Source of the DNA: Gloeothece verrucosa PCC 7822
GTDB taxonomy: Bacteria > Cyanobacteriota > Cyanobacteriia > Cyanobacteriales > Microcystaceae
Assembly (NCBI RefSeq): GCF_000147335.1
Contig: NC_014501.1
Span: 1,116,001 to 1,180,000 of the forward strand
Direction: 5' to 3'
DNA length: 64,000 bases
Made by a program: the position numbers and the translations under genes. Within the stretch, counting starts at the first letter, position 1. Each line of letters opens with the position of its first letter. Below, one piece after another: positions 52,398 to 62,614 of the stretch. The notes under the pieces were generated by a model. It was not told where the DNA came from and made no database searches. It was given only the letters and a program-made list of their open reading frames with translations.

Positions 52398-53648
52398 ATG
52401 GGAAACTTGGAACTGAAACGTGTCGTCGTAACGGGGCTAGGTGCTATCACCCCGATCGGAAACAACTTGCAGGAATACTGGGAAGCATTGCTCAGTGGAC
52501 GCAATGGGATTGGAAACATTACCTTGTTTGATACATCCCTACAAGCCTGTAAGATAGCCGGGGAAGTAAAAGGATTTGATCCCCATGACTACCTCGAACG
52601 TAAAGAAGCAAAACGAATGGAGCGCTTTGCTCAGTTTGCCGTATGTGCCAGTAAACAAGCCGTCTCGGATGCTCAACTGGTGATTAATGACCTGAATGCC
52701 GAACAGGTAGGAGTCATTATTGGCACAGGAATCGGGGGAATCAATTTCATCGAAGAGCAAAACGAGATACTTTTAACTAAAGGTCCTTCTCGATGCAGTC
52801 CTTTTACCATACCGATGATCATCGCCAATATGGGAGCCGGGTTAACAGCAATTCATACCGGAGCCAAAGGGCCAAATAGTTGTACAGTAACCGCTTGTGC
52901 GGCCGGCTCCAATGCGATCGGAGATGGTTTTCGCCTCATTCAACGAGGCTATGCTAAAGCCGTAATTTGTGGCGGCACAGAAGCGGCAATTACCCCACTC
53001 TCAGTGGCCGGTTTTGCCTCAGCCAAAGCTTTATCATTCCGCAATGACGATCCAACTCATGCGAGTCGTCCCTTTGATAAGGACCGTGATGGCTTTGTCA
53101 TGGGAGAAGGAGCCGGAATTTTGATCCTAGAAGAACTTGAACAGGCCTTAGAACGAGGAGCAAAAATTTATGCCGAAATTATCGGCTACGGAATGACCTG
53201 CGATGCTTATCACATGACGGCCCCGGTTCCCGATGGACAAGGAGCAACCCGAGCAATAGAATTAGCCCTAAAAGATGCGGGTCTGCAACCCGAACAAATT
53301 AGTTATATTAATGCTCACGGTACCAGTACCCACGCCAACGATGTTACCGAAACTAAAGCCATTAAAAAAGCTTTAGGGCAGAGTGCTTACTCGATCCCAG
53401 TCAGTTCAACTAAGTCCATGACCGGTCATTTATTAGGCGGCTCTGGGGGAATAGAAGCTGTCGCTACAGTAATGGCGATCGCGGAAGATAAAATACCGCC
53501 AACGATTAATCTAGTCAATCCTGACCCAGAATGTGACCTAGATTATGTACCAGGTCAGAGCCGCTCCCATAAAGTCGAAGTAGCTCTGTCTAACTCCTTT
53601 GGGTTTGGAGGACACAATATTACCCTAGCTTTTAAAAAATATACCTAG
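52398..53648 (+). CDS. fabF: 3-oxoacyl-ACP synthase II (KASII)
   Basis: 416 residues from the ATG at 52398 ([21 protein letters not shown]); the GTG at 52320 would add 26 unusual residues. The catalytic triad is Cys about 167 in TACAAGSNA, His about 308 in [12 protein letters not shown] and His about 343 in GHLLGG. It condenses malonyl-ACP with acyl-ACP, extending to C18, and sets membrane fluidity. It is 208 bases downstream of acpP and on the same strand, with the palindrome between them. Confidence 0.96.
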   Translation: MGNLELKRVVVTGLGAITPIGNNLQEYWEALLSGRNGIGNITLFDTSLQACKIAGEVKGFDPHDYLERKEAKRMERFAQFAVCASKQAVSDAQLVINDLNAEQVGVIIGTGIGGINFIEEQNEILLTKGPSRCSPFTIPMIIANMGAGLTAIHTGAKGPNSCTVTACAAGSNAIGDGFRLIQRGYAKAVICGGTEAAITPLSVAGFASAKALSFRNDDPTHASRPFDKDRDGFVMGEGAGILILEELEQALERGAKIYAEIIGYGMTCDAYHMTAPVPDGQGATRAIELALKDAGLQPEQISYINAHGTSTHANDVTETKAIKKALGQSAYSIPVSSTKSMTGHLLGGSGGIEAVATVMAIAEDKIPPTINLVNPDPECDLDYVPGQSRSHKVEVALSNSFGFGGHNITLAFKKYT

Positions 53649-53810
53649 CTCAAAAAACAAATTTAAAATATGTTCATCGAGGTCAAAAAACTTTCCATTG
53701 CTACCTAACAATGAGATGATGTAATTGGCCGATTCGGTGTTCATCGCAGCAGCACGCTTGGTAAAGCCAACTAAAATGTAGTTTTATGCTAGTCCACATT
53801 TAGAGAAGTT

Positions 53811-55817
53811 ATGGTCGTTGCTACCCAGTCATTAGAACAACTTTGTATTAATTCCATTCGCTTTTTGGCTATCGATGCCGTACAAAAAGCCAATTCAGGA
53901 CACCCAGGGCTGCCAATGGGAGCCGCTCCGATGGCCTTTGTCCTTTGGGATCAGTTTATGCGGTACAACCCCAAAAATCCCAAATGGTTAAACCGCGATC
54001 GCTTTGTTCTCTCTGCTGGACATGGCTGTATGCTCCAGTACGCTCTGCTCTATCTAACGGGTTATGATAGCGTATCTATAGAGGATATCAAGCAATTTCG
54101 TCAGTGGGAATCGAAAACCCCAGGACATCCCGAAAATTTCATGACCGATGGGGTAGAAGTGACCACCGGTCCCCTCGGACAAGGAATTGCTAATGGCGTA
54201 GGATTAGCTCTAGCAGAAGCTCATCTGGCCGCAGTATTCAATAAACCAGATGCTAAAATTATTGACCACTATACCTATGTGATCTTAGGGGACGGCTGTA
54301 ACATGGAGGGCATCTCCGGAGAAGCTTGTTCCTTAGCAGGACATTGGGGCTTGGGTAAGCTAATTGCTCTGTATGATGATAACCACATCTCCATTGATGG
54401 TCATACAGATATCTCTTTTACAGAAGATGTGGGTAAACGCTACGAGGCTTATGGCTGGCACGTTCAACACGTTCCGGGTGGGAATACCGATTTAGACGCG
54501 ATCGCAAAAGCTATAGAAGCGGCTAAAGCTGTAACAGACAAGCCTTCTTTAATTAAAGTCACCACCACCATTGGTTACGGTTCCCCCAATAAAGCAGACA
54601 CTCACGATGTTCACGGTTCTCCTTTAGGAAACGACGAAATCAAAGCCACTCGGGAAAACCTCGGTTGGGAATACGGTCCCTTTGAAGTTCCTGAAGATGC
54701 TCTTAAGCGCTTCCGTAAAGCGGTTGACCGGGGGGCACAATATGAACAAGAGTGGAATAACTTATTTTCTGAGTATAAATCTAAATACCCAGAAGAAGCC
54801 GCTCTCCTAGAACGGATGGTCAGTGGTAAATTGCCCGAGGGATGGGAAAAAGCCCTGCCGGTTTATGCCCCCGGCAGCAAAGCCGATGCAACCCGTAACC
54901 AGTCCGGAGCAACTCTCAATGCTATTGCTACCGTATTACCGGAATTAATCGGCGGTTCGGCTGACTTAGCACCCTCTAATAAAACCCTGCTCAAGTGTTC
55001 TAAAGACTTCCAAAAAGGAAAGTATGAAAACCGTAACATTCGTTTTGGGGTGCGTGAGCATGGAATGGGCGCGATCTGTAATGGTATTGCCCTTCATGGT
55101 TCGGGTTTAATTCCTTATGGCGCGACTTTCTTAGTCTTTACTGATTATATGCGGAATTCCATCCGTTTATCAGCTTTATCAAAAGCGGGTGTGATTTGGG
55201 TAATGACTCATGATTCGATCGCATTAGGGGAAGATGGACCCACTCACCAACCGGTTGAACATATTGCCTCTCTGCGGCTGATTCCCGATTTACTGGTAAT
55301 GCGTCCGGCGGATGGTAATGAAACCTCTGGGGCTTATAAGGTAGCGGTAGACAACCGTGATCGTCCGACTTTATTGGCTCTATCTCGCCAAAATCTCCCA
55401 ATTTTAGAGAGTAGCTCCATTGAGAATACAGCCAAGGGTGCTTATATTCTCAGTGACAGTGACGGAACACCCGATATTATCTTAATTGGGACGGGTGGTG
55501 AAGTTCCTCTGTGTGTAGAAGCGGCTAAAGTTCTACGCGGCGAAGGTAAGAAGGTTCGCGTTGTTTCTATGCCCTGTTGGGAGCTATTTGAAGAACAAGA
55601 CGCGGCTTATAAAGAGTCTGTATTACCCAAAGCCGTTAAAAAACGTGTAGCGGTTGAAGCGGGTGTGACTGCTGGTTGGTGTCGTTACACCACTGATGAA
55701 GGCGTTGCTATTGGGATTGATACTTTCGGTGCTTCTGCTCCCGGTGAAGTGGCTTTAGAAAAATTTGGTTTTACGGTTGATAATGTCGTTGCCAAAGCTA
55801 AAGAATTATTGGGATAA
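53811..55817 (+). CDS. tktA: transketolase
   Basis: 668 residues, full length. Thiamine diphosphate and metal-binding motif [25 protein letters not shown] (partly quoted; GDG...N), N-terminal [20 protein letters not shown] and HGSPLG, and the C-terminal pyrimidine-binding [17 protein letters not shown] with [15 protein letters not shown]. It transfers two-carbon units in the Calvin and pentose phosphate cycles. Transcribed rightward after fabF; a terminator hairpin follows. Confidence 0.97.
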   Translation: MVVATQSLEQLCINSIRFLAIDAVQKANSGHPGLPMGAAPMAFVLWDQFMRYNPKNPKWLNRDRFVLSAGHGCMLQYALLYLTGYDSVSIEDIKQFRQWESKTPGHPENFMTDGVEVTTGPLGQGIANGVGLALAEAHLAAVFNKPDAKIIDHYTYVILGDGCNMEGISGEACSLAGHWGLGKLIALYDDNHISIDGHTDISFTEDVGKRYEAYGWHVQHVPGGNTDLDAIAKAIEAAKAVTDKPSLIKVTTTIGYGSPNKADTHDVHGSPLGNDEIKATRENLGWEYGPFEVPEDALKRFRKAVDRGAQYEQEWNNLFSEYKSKYPEEAALLERMVSGKLPEGWEKALPVYAPGSKADATRNQSGATLNAIATVLPELIGGSADLAPSNKTLLKCSKDFQKGKYENRNIRFGVREHGMGAICNGIALHGSGLIPYGATFLVFTDYMRNSIRLSALSKAGVIWVMTHDSIALGEDGPTHQPVEHIASLRLIPDLLVMRPADGNETSGAYKVAVDNRDRPTLLALSRQNLPILESSSIENTAKGAYILSDSDGTPDIILIGTGGEVPLCVEAAKVLRGEGKKVRVVSMPCWELFEEQDAAYKESVLPKAVKKRVAVEAGVTAGWCRYTTDEGVAIGIDTFGASAPGEVALEKFGFTVDNVVAKAKELLG

Positions 55818-55847
55818 GTTTTACTCCTTAATAATTAATGGTTAATA

Positions 55848-55874
55848 AGTCCTCTGTTAAAGGGGGCTTTTTTA
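55848..55874 (+). terminator. terminator after the transketolase gene
   Basis: AGTCCTCT (55848-55855), a short loop, AGGGGGCT (55861-55868) with G-T pairs, then TTTTTTA. Located 31 bases after the stop. Confidence 0.75.
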
Positions 55875-55986
55875 TTTGTCGTTACCCGAAAACCCACAAT
55901 TAAAAACAACAATTTTATGTCCGAAGTGAGTTCTATATTCTTATCCGAGTGCCCAACACCCTGAAGGGTGCGGGCCAACCGAACGA

Positions 55987-56004
55987 AGCCCGCCTACGCG
56001 GGCT
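55987..56004. repeat. small palindrome
   Basis: AGCCCGC (55987-55993), loop CTAC, GCGGGCT (55998-56004). A GC-rich hairpin in otherwise AT-rich intergenic DNA; likely another dispersed repeat type. Confidence 0.55.
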
Positions 56005-56055
56005 ATATTAAAAATGATGTTCTTTGTTTGTACCATTTTGCCTTGATCATGCAAA

Positions 56056-56268
56056 TTAATTTTTCTCTAACTCCCCCCTTATTAAGGAGGGTTGGGAGGG
56101 AGCAATTAGATCTTGATGTTCTCTTTGAATCTCAATTAAAATTGAATTCTCTTTTCCATCTAACTTGACCGTAAACTGACTAATAGTAGGGTCTAGGCTG
56201 ATTAATAAGATTAGAGCTAAGATGAGGGTTACTCCTAAGAAGGTTTTGTTCATAATCCATTTCTTCAT
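56056..56268 (-). CDS. hypothetical small membrane-anchored protein
   Basis: 70 residues from the ATG at 56268, which has an AAGGAA ribosome binding site. MKKWIMNKTFLGVTLILALILLISL is a signal anchor (quoted in part); the short external part reads SQFTVKLDGKENSILIEIQRE. The C-terminal LIAPSQPSLIRGE is encoded by a dispersed CCCTCCTTAATAAGGGGG-type palindrome (about 56071-56095), so the original end may be lost. No function assigned. Confidence 0.45.
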   Translation of the reverse strand: MKKWIMNKTFLGVTLILALILLISLDPTISQFTVKLDGKENSILIEIQREHQDLIAPSQPSLIRGELEKN

Positions 56269-56512
56269 GATTTCAATTCCTTGTTTCATGTAGAGATTAA
56301 ATTTTTTCTATATTTTTATGGTGACGTATTTTTTTTAAAATTGTAGTTATTTAAAGTATAAATTTTGGTGTAAATTGGTGTAATTAAAGTATTAAATAAA
56401 CTGAGTATAATCAAAGTTTAAATAAAGTGTAACCGAAGTGTAATTAAAGTTTATTGGCTCAATTATTTAGGACAATATATAATTATAATATTCAGCTAAA
56501 GAAGTAAAAATT
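56269..56512. promoter_or_regulatory. AT-rich region with repeated GTGTAATTAAAGT motif
   Basis: The 13-mer GTGTAATTAAAGT occurs exactly at 56378-56390 and 56438-56450, with related units TATAATCAAAGT (56406-56417) and TGTAACCGAAGT (56428-56439) between. They lie 60-130 bases upstream of the STAND-fragment gene and could be regulator sites. Confidence 0.4.
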
Positions 56513-57160
56513 ATGACTTGGGAAAATTTTCTCAGACAACAAGCAAAAGAAAAGGGTTTAAGTGCAGACCTTGAAGATACTTTATTAGAGGCTATTCCTA
56601 GTGCGTCTAAAGCTCCTCAAGCTCAAAAGAAAATTGCAATAAGTTTAAACATTTGGCTGAGGGAAAATAATTATCAACCGGAGCAGTTTATTGATTTAGT
56701 GGCGAGTAAGGTAGTTGATAATTTTATGTATCTTGTCTGTTTGATAGATGCTCTGGTTAAAACTGAATATAAGAATTTTGATTTAAATGAATTGCCGCCT
56801 AACCTTGAGCAATATTATGATCTACACTGGCGACGTATGGGAATGACTGAACCTGAAAATCGCTTTAAGGTGATGGTTATTTATACGATTAAGGAAATTG
56901 GAACCCCAATACCGAAAGAAGCAATAGCGGATATATTAGAGACGGATCTAGAAGCAGTGGAAGCCGTTTTAAATAACTGGTTTCAGTATTTTAAACTCGA
57001 AAATGTTGAGGGTGAACTTTGTTATAACTTTTATCATTTAACTTTTAGAAAATATATAGAGTTACGGGAAGAATTAGACAGTGATAAGCCCATGTTTAGG
57101 GAAGTCAATCAGAAAATTTTTAGATTTTTAAAGCAATATAAATACAGAGGAGAAGGCTAA
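56513..57160 (+). CDS. fragment of a STAND NTPase (winged-helix/arm region) without P-loop
   Basis: 215 residues. The part from about 65 on resembles the region that follows the ATPase core in NACHT/NB-ARC proteins: FIDLVASKVVDNFMYLV, LPPNLEQYYDLHWRRM, then a winged-helix IPKEAIADILETDLEAVEAVLNNW and YHLTFRKYIELREEL. No Walker A or B is present anywhere in the protein. The first ~60 residues (ENFLRQQAKEKGLSADLEDTLLEAIPS) could be an effector-associated or adapter domain joined directly to it. The stop at 57158 is at the left inverted repeat of a small element, and the missing WD40 half follows in another frame. Confidence 0.6.
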   Translation: MTWENFLRQQAKEKGLSADLEDTLLEAIPSASKAPQAQKKIAISLNIWLRENNYQPEQFIDLVASKVVDNFMYLVCLIDALVKTEYKNFDLNELPPNLEQYYDLHWRRMGMTEPENRFKVMVIYTIKEIGTPIPKEAIADILETDLEAVEAVLNNWFQYFKLENVEGELCYNFYHLTFRKYIELREELDSDKPMFREVNQKIFRFLKQYKYRGEG

Positions 57161-57261
57161 TACAATTTTTCCTTAACAATGCAATTTATATATTTTCCGT
57201 AGGGGCGCAAGGCTTGCGCCCAATCACATAAACATTAAACTTTATAGAAAAATTGTATAAG
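57157..57261. mobile_element. MITE-like element splitting the STAND-WD40 gene
   Basis: CTAATACAATTTTTC (57157-57171) and GAAAAATTGTATAAG (57247-57261) are inverted copies with one mismatch. Inside is the palindrome GGGCGCAAGGCTTGCGCCC (57203-57221). Only about 105 bp and non-coding, so MITE-like. Removing 57160-57269 joins the two flanking frames and leaves a TA dinucleotide on both sides, as expected for a TA-targeting (IS630/Tc1-type) family. Confidence 0.6.
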
Positions 57262-59727
57262 ATGAGTTATAATCGCTTTTCTACTAGGGCATATTTAACC
57301 AGTTATCTTTATAATGCGGCTAAGTCGGGTCATTTAGCAGAGTATTTTCAGACATTGACAGATTTTCAATTTTTGCAGGATAAGATTAATTATCCGGGTT
57401 TGGGGGTACAAAGTTTAATTGAGGATTATGATTTAATTGAGCAATTAGACGCTAACTCAGAGCAAGTTGAAACCCTAAAATTAATTCAGGATACATTGCG
57501 CTTATCTGCTCATGTTTTAGAAGTTGATTCTAGTCAGTTAGCGAGTCAATTGTGGGGGCGGCTGGTAGGGTTTACGGCGTTAAGTCCTCAGCAACCCGTT
57601 AAACCTAATTCTGACATTGAAGCTTTATTAAAACAAGCACAAGAAAATCCCACTTATCCCCGTTTACTACCCTATACCCCCACCTTAACCCCACCGGGCA
57701 CTCCCTTAATTCGTACTCTCACCGGTCATAGTAGCTCGGTAAGAGCAGTCTGTGTCACCCCCAATGGGAAACGGATCATTTCTGGGAGTGATGATAATAC
57801 CCTCAAGGTGTGGGAATTGGCGACGGGCAAGGTATTACACACCCTGACCGGTCATAGTAACTCGGTATATGCCGTCTGTGTCACCCCCGATGGGAAACGG
57901 GTCATTTCTGGGAGTATGGATAAAACCCTCAAAGTGTGGGATTTAGAGACCGGTAAAGAATTACACAGCCTCACGAGTCATCGTAGCAGAGTATTAGCAG
58001 TCTGTGTCACCCCCGATGGGAAACGGGTTATTTCTGCTAGTTGGGATAAAACCCTGAAGGTGTGGAAATTGGAGACGGGGAAGGTATTACACACTCTTAA
58101 AGGTCATAGTAACTCGGTATATGCTGTCTGTGTCACCCCCGATGGGAAACGGGTCATTTCTGGGAGTATGGATAAAACCCTCAAAGTGTGGGATTTAGAG
58201 ACCGGTAAAGAATTACACAGCCTCACGGGTCATAGTGGTTGGGTAAGAGCAGTCTGTGTCACCCCCGATGGGAAACGGGTCATTTCTGGGAGTAAGGATA
58301 ATACCCTCAAGGTGTGGGAATTGGAAACGGGAAAGGAATTACACACCCTCACCGGTCATAGTACCTGGGTAGAGGCAGTTTGTATCACCCCCGATGGGAA
58401 ACGGGCCATTTCTGGGAGTGGGGATAATACCCTCAAGGTGTGGGATTTGGAAACGGGGAAGGAATTACACACCTTCACCGGTCATAGTAGCTGGGTAAGT
58501 GCAGTCTGTGTCACCCCCGATGGGAAACGGGTCATTTCTGGGAGTGAGGATAATACCCTCAAGGTGTGGGATTTGGAAACGGGGAAGGAATTACACACCC
58601 TCACCGGTCATAGTAGCTCGGTAACGGCAGTCTGTGTCACCCCCGATGGGAAACGGGTCATTTCTGGGAGTGAGGATAAAACCAAAAACCTCAAGGTGTG
58701 GGAATTGGAAACGGGGAAGGAATTACACACCCTCACCGGTCATAGTAGCTCGGTAACGGCAGTCTGTGTCACCCCCGATGGGAAACGGGTCATTTCTGGG
58801 AGTGAGGATAAAACCAAAAACCTCAAGGTGTGGGAATTGGAAACGGGGAAGGAATTACACACCCTCACCGGTCATAGTAGCTCGGTAACGGCAGTCTGTG
58901 TCACCCCCGATGGGAAACGGGTCATTTCTGGGAGTAAGGATAATACCCTCAAGGTTTGGGAATTGGAGAGAGGGAAGGAATTACACACCCTCACCGGCCA
59001 TAGTAACTCGGTAAGTGCAGTCTGTGTCACCCCCGATGGGAAACGGGCCATTTCTGGGAGTTGGGATAAAACCCTCAAGGTTTGGGATTGGGAGACGGGA
59101 AAGCTATTACACACCCTCAAGGGTCATAGTAGCGGGGTAAGTGCAGTCTGTGTCACCCCCGATGGTAAACTGGTCATTTCCGGGAGTTGGGATAATACCC
59201 TCAAGGTTTGGGAATTGGAGAGGGGGAAGGAATTACACACCCTCACCGGTCATAGTAAATCGGTAAGTGCAGTCTGTGTCACCCCCGATGGTAAACGAGT
59301 TATTTCTGGGAGTTGGGATAAAACCCTCAAGGTTTGGGATTGGGAGACGGGAAAGCTATTACACACCCTCAAGGGTCATAGTAGCTGGGTAAATGCCGTC
59401 TGTGTCACCCCCGATGGGAAACGGGTCATTTCTGGGAGTGACGATAATACCCTCAAAGTGTGGGATTTGGAGAGGAGGAAGCTATTACACACCCTCACCG
59501 GTCATAGTAAATCGGTAAGTGCAGTCTGTGTCACCCCCGATGGGAAACGGGTCATTTCTGGGAGTAGGGATAATACCCTCAAGGTGTGGGAATTAGATAC
59601 AGGTGACTGTATCGCTACTTTTACCGCAGACTATAGTATCTATTGCTGTGCAGTTGTCTCTGATGGGGTGACAATTGTTGGCGGGGATATTGGGGGGCGG
59701 GTGCATTGCTTGCGGTTGCTTGGCTAA
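57262..59727 (+). CDS. WD40-repeat protein, sensor half of a STAND protein
   Basis: 821 residues from the ATG at 57262; upstream codons back to 57253 belong to the inserted element. Residues 1-130 ([64 protein letters not shown]) match the helical linker that precedes the propellers in cyanobacterial NACHT-WD40 proteins, and [15 protein letters not shown] leads into 15 WD40 repeats of 42 residues ([22 protein letters not shown]...[15 protein letters not shown]), enough for two seven-bladed propellers and one more. The ATPase domain that should drive it is absent here. Confidence 0.85.
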   Translation: MSYNRFSTRAYLTSYLYNAAKSGHLAEYFQTLTDFQFLQDKINYPGLGVQSLIEDYDLIEQLDANSEQVETLKLIQDTLRLSAHVLEVDSSQLASQLWGRLVGFTALSPQQPVKPNSDIEALLKQAQENPTYPRLLPYTPTLTPPGTPLIRTLTGHSSSVRAVCVTPNGKRIISGSDDNTLKVWELATGKVLHTLTGHSNSVYAVCVTPDGKRVISGSMDKTLKVWDLETGKELHSLTSHRSRVLAVCVTPDGKRVISASWDKTLKVWKLETGKVLHTLKGHSNSVYAVCVTPDGKRVISGSMDKTLKVWDLETGKELHSLTGHSGWVRAVCVTPDGKRVISGSKDNTLKVWELETGKELHTLTGHSTWVEAVCITPDGKRAISGSGDNTLKVWDLETGKELHTFTGHSSWVSAVCVTPDGKRVISGSEDNTLKVWDLETGKELHTLTGHSSSVTAVCVTPDGKRVISGSEDKTKNLKVWELETGKELHTLTGHSSSVTAVCVTPDGKRVISGSEDKTKNLKVWELETGKELHTLTGHSSSVTAVCVTPDGKRVISGSKDNTLKVWELERGKELHTLTGHSNSVSAVCVTPDGKRAISGSWDKTLKVWDWETGKLLHTLKGHSSGVSAVCVTPDGKLVISGSWDNTLKVWELERGKELHTLTGHSKSVSAVCVTPDGKRVISGSWDKTLKVWDWETGKLLHTLKGHSSWVNAVCVTPDGKRVISGSDDNTLKVWDLERRKLLHTLTGHSKSVSAVCVTPDGKRVISGSRDNTLKVWELDTGDCIATFTADYSIYCCAVVSDGVTIVGGDIGGRVHCLRLLG
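57700..59607 (+). repeat. tandem 126-bp WD40 coding repeats
   Basis: About 15 near-identical units of 126 bp; two adjacent units (8 and 9, about 58600-58865) are 132 bp with an extra Lys-Asn (DKTKNLKVW) and are almost identical to each other, indicating recent duplication or gene conversion. Confidence 0.85.
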
Positions 59728-59787
59728 ACTGGGATTAGAGGAGAGTACAATGTCTAGAAACCTCTGTAAGATAAAAAATAACCATTT

Positions 59788-59985
59788 GTGGAGCCAACCA
59801 ACGAGCAATATTTAATCATCAATGCCTTACAAACCCTTGAACTACTTGATTATGATTGGTATGAAAGCGATCGCGGTTTGTGGTTTATTGCTACTCCCAG
59901 TCTAGTCTTACCGACCGCCGTAATTTTACCAAATGGCGAGATTTATCCTTTAAATTGGGTTCAAGAAGATGACAACAACCAATGA
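59788..59985 (+). CDS. hypothetical protein, 65 aa
   Basis: 65 residues starting at GTG 59788 and rich in acidic and aromatic residues (LLDYDWYESDRGLWFIATP, LPNGEIYPLNWVQEDD). Not recognised. It lies 60 bases after the WD40 gene and overlaps the next small gene by 17 bases, so the two are probably translated together. Confidence 0.55.
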   Translation: MEPTNEQYLIINALQTLELLDYDWYESDRGLWFIATPSLVLPTAVILPNGEIYPLNWVQEDDNNQ

Positions 59986-60226
59986 AAATAAACAACAACA
60001 ACTTAACCGACTGGCCGAATTAGCCAAACTCTCCAGAAAAAGATACTTAGCGAATGGAGGCGATCCCCGTCTTTCTGTTGGCAGCCTCAATCATAATGAT
60101 TGTTTAACAGATGAAGAAAAACAAGAATTCAGTTTTTTATTTAATCAGCTTGTTTTAGACCAAGATATTGAGCATTATCTTGAAAATAAAAGTTTAACCC
60201 CAAAAATTATCATTGATCATGGATAA
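59969..60226 (+). CDS. hypothetical protein, 85 aa
   Basis: 85 residues. The N-terminal half is helical and basic (QLNRLAELAKLSRKRYLANG), the rest acidic with LTDEEKQEFSFLFNQLVL. Overlaps the preceding 65-aa gene by 17 bases. No function assigned; the overlap and the location after the WD40 gene are the only context. Confidence 0.55.
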   Translation: MTTTNENKQQQLNRLAELAKLSRKRYLANGGDPRLSVGSLNHNDCLTDEEKQEFSFLFNQLVLDQDIEHYLENKSLTPKIIIDHG

Positions 60227-60588
60227 TGGACTATTTATTTTAATTAATTAAATAATTCTCAATTATATATTATTCGTTAGTAAGCCGCCACTAAAATACT
60301 AATCCAGAAAAACCCTAAAAAGGAGAAAAATTTTAATGGGTGATAACGCTGAAAATTCCGCGTAGGCTTATCTATAGTCCGTATTTTTACTGAATAAATC
60401 CACGTTATCAGAACAACTTTTCGCCTCAAAAAATTTTTTTTCTATAATTCGTTAGTTTTTGACTCTGTAAGGGCAATCTAATAAGTGTAGCCTTTTTGGT
60501 GAGCATTACAGTTGCTATAGCTATCAGTTAATCAACTCCCGATGAGCAATAGCTAAATGTCCTAAATTGTCTCTTTAAGGAGTCAATC
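60227..60588. other. 362-bp intergenic region before the response-regulator gene
   Basis: No gene. TGATAACG (60341-60348) and CGTTATCA (60403-60410) are perfect inverted octamers around a 54-base loop, which might form a structured leader. Contains the promoter of the response regulator. Confidence 0.4.
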
Positions 60589-61152
60589 GTGTCAAGTCAT
60601 AAAATTCTCGTCATTGATGACAGTAAAGTCATTAGGATGCACGTTAAAGATATGTTACCGGCTGGCAACTTCGATGTTGTAGAAGCCAAAGATGGGGCCG
60701 AAGGATACAATCTGATTCGCTCAGAAAACCCTAACCTAATTATGTTAGATTTCTTCCTGCCAAAAATGAGCGGCTGGGAAGTTTATCAACAAATTCAAAA
60801 GGAATACCAACTCAAAACCATTCCTTTAGTTCTTATGTCGGGACGAAAGGAAGAAGTGGTCGAGAAAATTCCGGAACCTTTTGAATATTTTGCCTTTATT
60901 GAAAAACCCTTTGATCAAAAGCAATTAGTGACGGCGATCAAAGAGGCTATGACTAAGGCTAAAAAATATCCTAAACCCGCAGGGGCAGAAACCCCTGTTA
61001 ACCCCGATCAAACAAACCCGGCTGATACATCAGCGATGGCGGCAGAAATTCAAGCCCTCAACGACAAAATCGCCAAAATGCAAGTTGAAATGGAAAATCT
61101 TAAAAAACAGGTCAATCAGCTAGTTGGCTTTATCAAGAAAAAAATGATGTAA
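60589..61152 (+). CDS. response regulator with C-terminal coiled coil
   Basis: 187 residues from a GTG start with an AAGGAG ribosome binding site. Receiver domain about 1-125: acidic pair VIDDS, phosphoacceptor Asp in IMLDFFLP (D about 54), Ser in VLMSGR and Lys in FIEKPF. After a Pro-rich linker (PAGAETPVNPDQT) comes a coiled coil (IQALNDKIAKMQVEMENLKKQ, partly quoted) and a basic tail. No DNA-binding or enzyme domain, so it probably acts by protein contact, as in pilus or chemotaxis-type systems. Partner kinase not in the window. Confidence 0.85.
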   Translation: MSSHKILVIDDSKVIRMHVKDMLPAGNFDVVEAKDGAEGYNLIRSENPNLIMLDFFLPKMSGWEVYQQIQKEYQLKTIPLVLMSGRKEEVVEKIPEPFEYFAFIEKPFDQKQLVTAIKEAMTKAKKYPKPAGAETPVNPDQTNPADTSAMAAEIQALNDKIAKMQVEMENLKKQVNQLVGFIKKKMM

Positions 61153-61315
61153 AAAACCGAGTTAGATATTAAATTATATAACCAGCGTGGCAGCCATGAT
61201 TTTTAAATTGTGGCTGTAATGCTATTGAGTGAGCAACATAACGAATTCTCTTGTCCCTAAACCGCTACAATTTGATAGATTGGGACCTTAGCTAGATTAT
61301 TGCCTCCAAAAGCCA

Positions 61316-61501
61316 ATGAACAACGCTCAAATCGGATTTATCCTTAAAGTCTTACTCCTTTCAACCGGATTGTCTATCTTGATTAAATATGGAGGACCTT
61401 TAGTGCAGATCCCAGCAACGCCCATCAATGCTCTTATCGGTATCTCTTTGCTGCCTTTAATCATGCTTATAGCGCTGTGGTGGCGTTCCAAAGAAGCATA
61501 A
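61316..61501 (+). CDS. small two-helix membrane protein
   Basis: 61 residues, ATG start. Two hydrophobic segments (about 8-25 and 38-56) joined by a short loop; ends LWWRSKEA. Immediately upstream (39 bases) of the AI-2E-type permease on the same strand. No family recognised, though such short proteins next to permeases are frequent in cyanobacteria. Confidence 0.6.
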   Translation: MNNAQIGFILKVLLLSTGLSILIKYGGPLVQIPATPINALIGISLLPLIMLIALWWRSKEA

Positions 61502-61540
61502 AATAAGTTATTCATCCTCAAGCCGGGGGAGGACGAAATT

Positions 61541-62581
61541 TTGAATTTCGGTCAATGGGTTGGTTTTATCCTCTTAGTTCTTTGTTTATACATACTTTGG
61601 CAAATTCGTCAACTATTGCTGTTGCTATTTACGGCACTCATCTTAGCTGAGGCTTTGAATATTTTAGTGACTCGCTTGGAACGTTGGAGAATTAAACGGG
61701 GAATAGCCGTTTTATTCGTGCTTATTCTCCTATTGACGCTTCTTGCTAGTATGTTTTGGTTAATTATTCCTGCCTTGATTGAACAAGGTCAACAACTGGT
61801 TAAATTAGTTCCAGATGGCATTCAACAATTAATTACTCTGATTAAAAGTCGAGCCGCACAATTTGATACAAACTTGATTAATTCTTTACCCACAATTAAG
61901 CAGATTATTGAACAGTTACAACCTTTAGTTAACCAAATTGCCAATCGAGGATTAAATATATTTTACAGTTCTCTAGGCAATATTTTGAGTTTATTATTAT
62001 TATTAGCTTTAACTTTAATGCTCCTGTCGAATCCTTTACCTTATCGTCAGGGCTTGATCCGTTTATTTCCCGCTTTTTATCGACAACGAGTTGATGAAAT
62101 TTTAATCTTATGTGATCAAACCTTATCGAGATGGCTAATGGTGATTATGCTTCACATGAGCCTGATGACCATTTTAAGTTGGTTGGGCTTATTAATATTC
62201 GGTATTCCTCTAGCCTTTTCTCAAGCCATCTTATCGGGGGCACTAGCCTTTATTCCTAATATCGGCCCCGTATTAGCGATGATAGCCCCTATTGCCATAG
62301 CTCTTTTAGAAGCCGCATCTTGGAAACCTTGGGCAGTGATTATCCTCTACAGTATTATTTATATCATCATTCAACGCCTAGACAAGCAGCTACTAGCCGC
62401 ACAAGTGTTAAGAGAGCATATTTGTTTATTGCCAGGATATACCCTTTTAGCACAGATCTTTTTTGCTTCTTTATTTGGCTTTTTAGGTTTACTCCTGGCT
62501 CTCCCTTTATTCATTGTCAGTCAAATCTGGATAAGAGAAGCATTGGTCAAAGATATTTTAGATCGATGGAAAATTAGTTAA
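61541..62581 (+). CDS. AI-2E/PerM-family permease
   Basis: 346 residues, with a strong GGGGGAGG ribosome binding site 8 bases before a TTG start. Family features: two N-terminal helices, the charged periplasmic-facing segment with IIPALIEQGQQLVKLVPDGIQQL (partly quoted), and C-terminal membrane helices with LSGALAFIPNIGPVLAMIAP, in which the PNIGPV loop is the family hallmark. Homologues export or exchange small molecules or Na+/H+; the actual substrate is unknown. About 33 bases upstream of the HcyBio gene. Confidence 0.88.
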   Translation: MNFGQWVGFILLVLCLYILWQIRQLLLLLFTALILAEALNILVTRLERWRIKRGIAVLFVLILLLTLLASMFWLIIPALIEQGQQLVKLVPDGIQQLITLIKSRAAQFDTNLINSLPTIKQIIEQLQPLVNQIANRGLNIFYSSLGNILSLLLLLALTLMLLSNPLPYRQGLIRLFPAFYRQRVDEILILCDQTLSRWLMVIMLHMSLMTILSWLGLLIFGIPLAFSQAILSGALAFIPNIGPVLAMIAPIAIALLEAASWKPWAVIILYSIIYIIIQRLDKQLLAAQVLREHICLLPGYTLLAQIFFASLFGFLGLLLALPLFIVSQIWIREALVKDILDRWKIS

Positions 62582-62614
62582 ACTTAAAAAGGGAACAGAG
62601 GACAGAAAACAGGG

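Noticed and set aside
55968..56168. Plus-strand 66-codon frame after the transketolase gene
   Set aside because: It runs through two palindromic repeats and has no protein-like features.
57700..59607. Regular ~126-bp repeats resembling a CRISPR or satellite array
   Set aside because: The unit keeps one open frame and spells WD40 repeats; there are no spacers.
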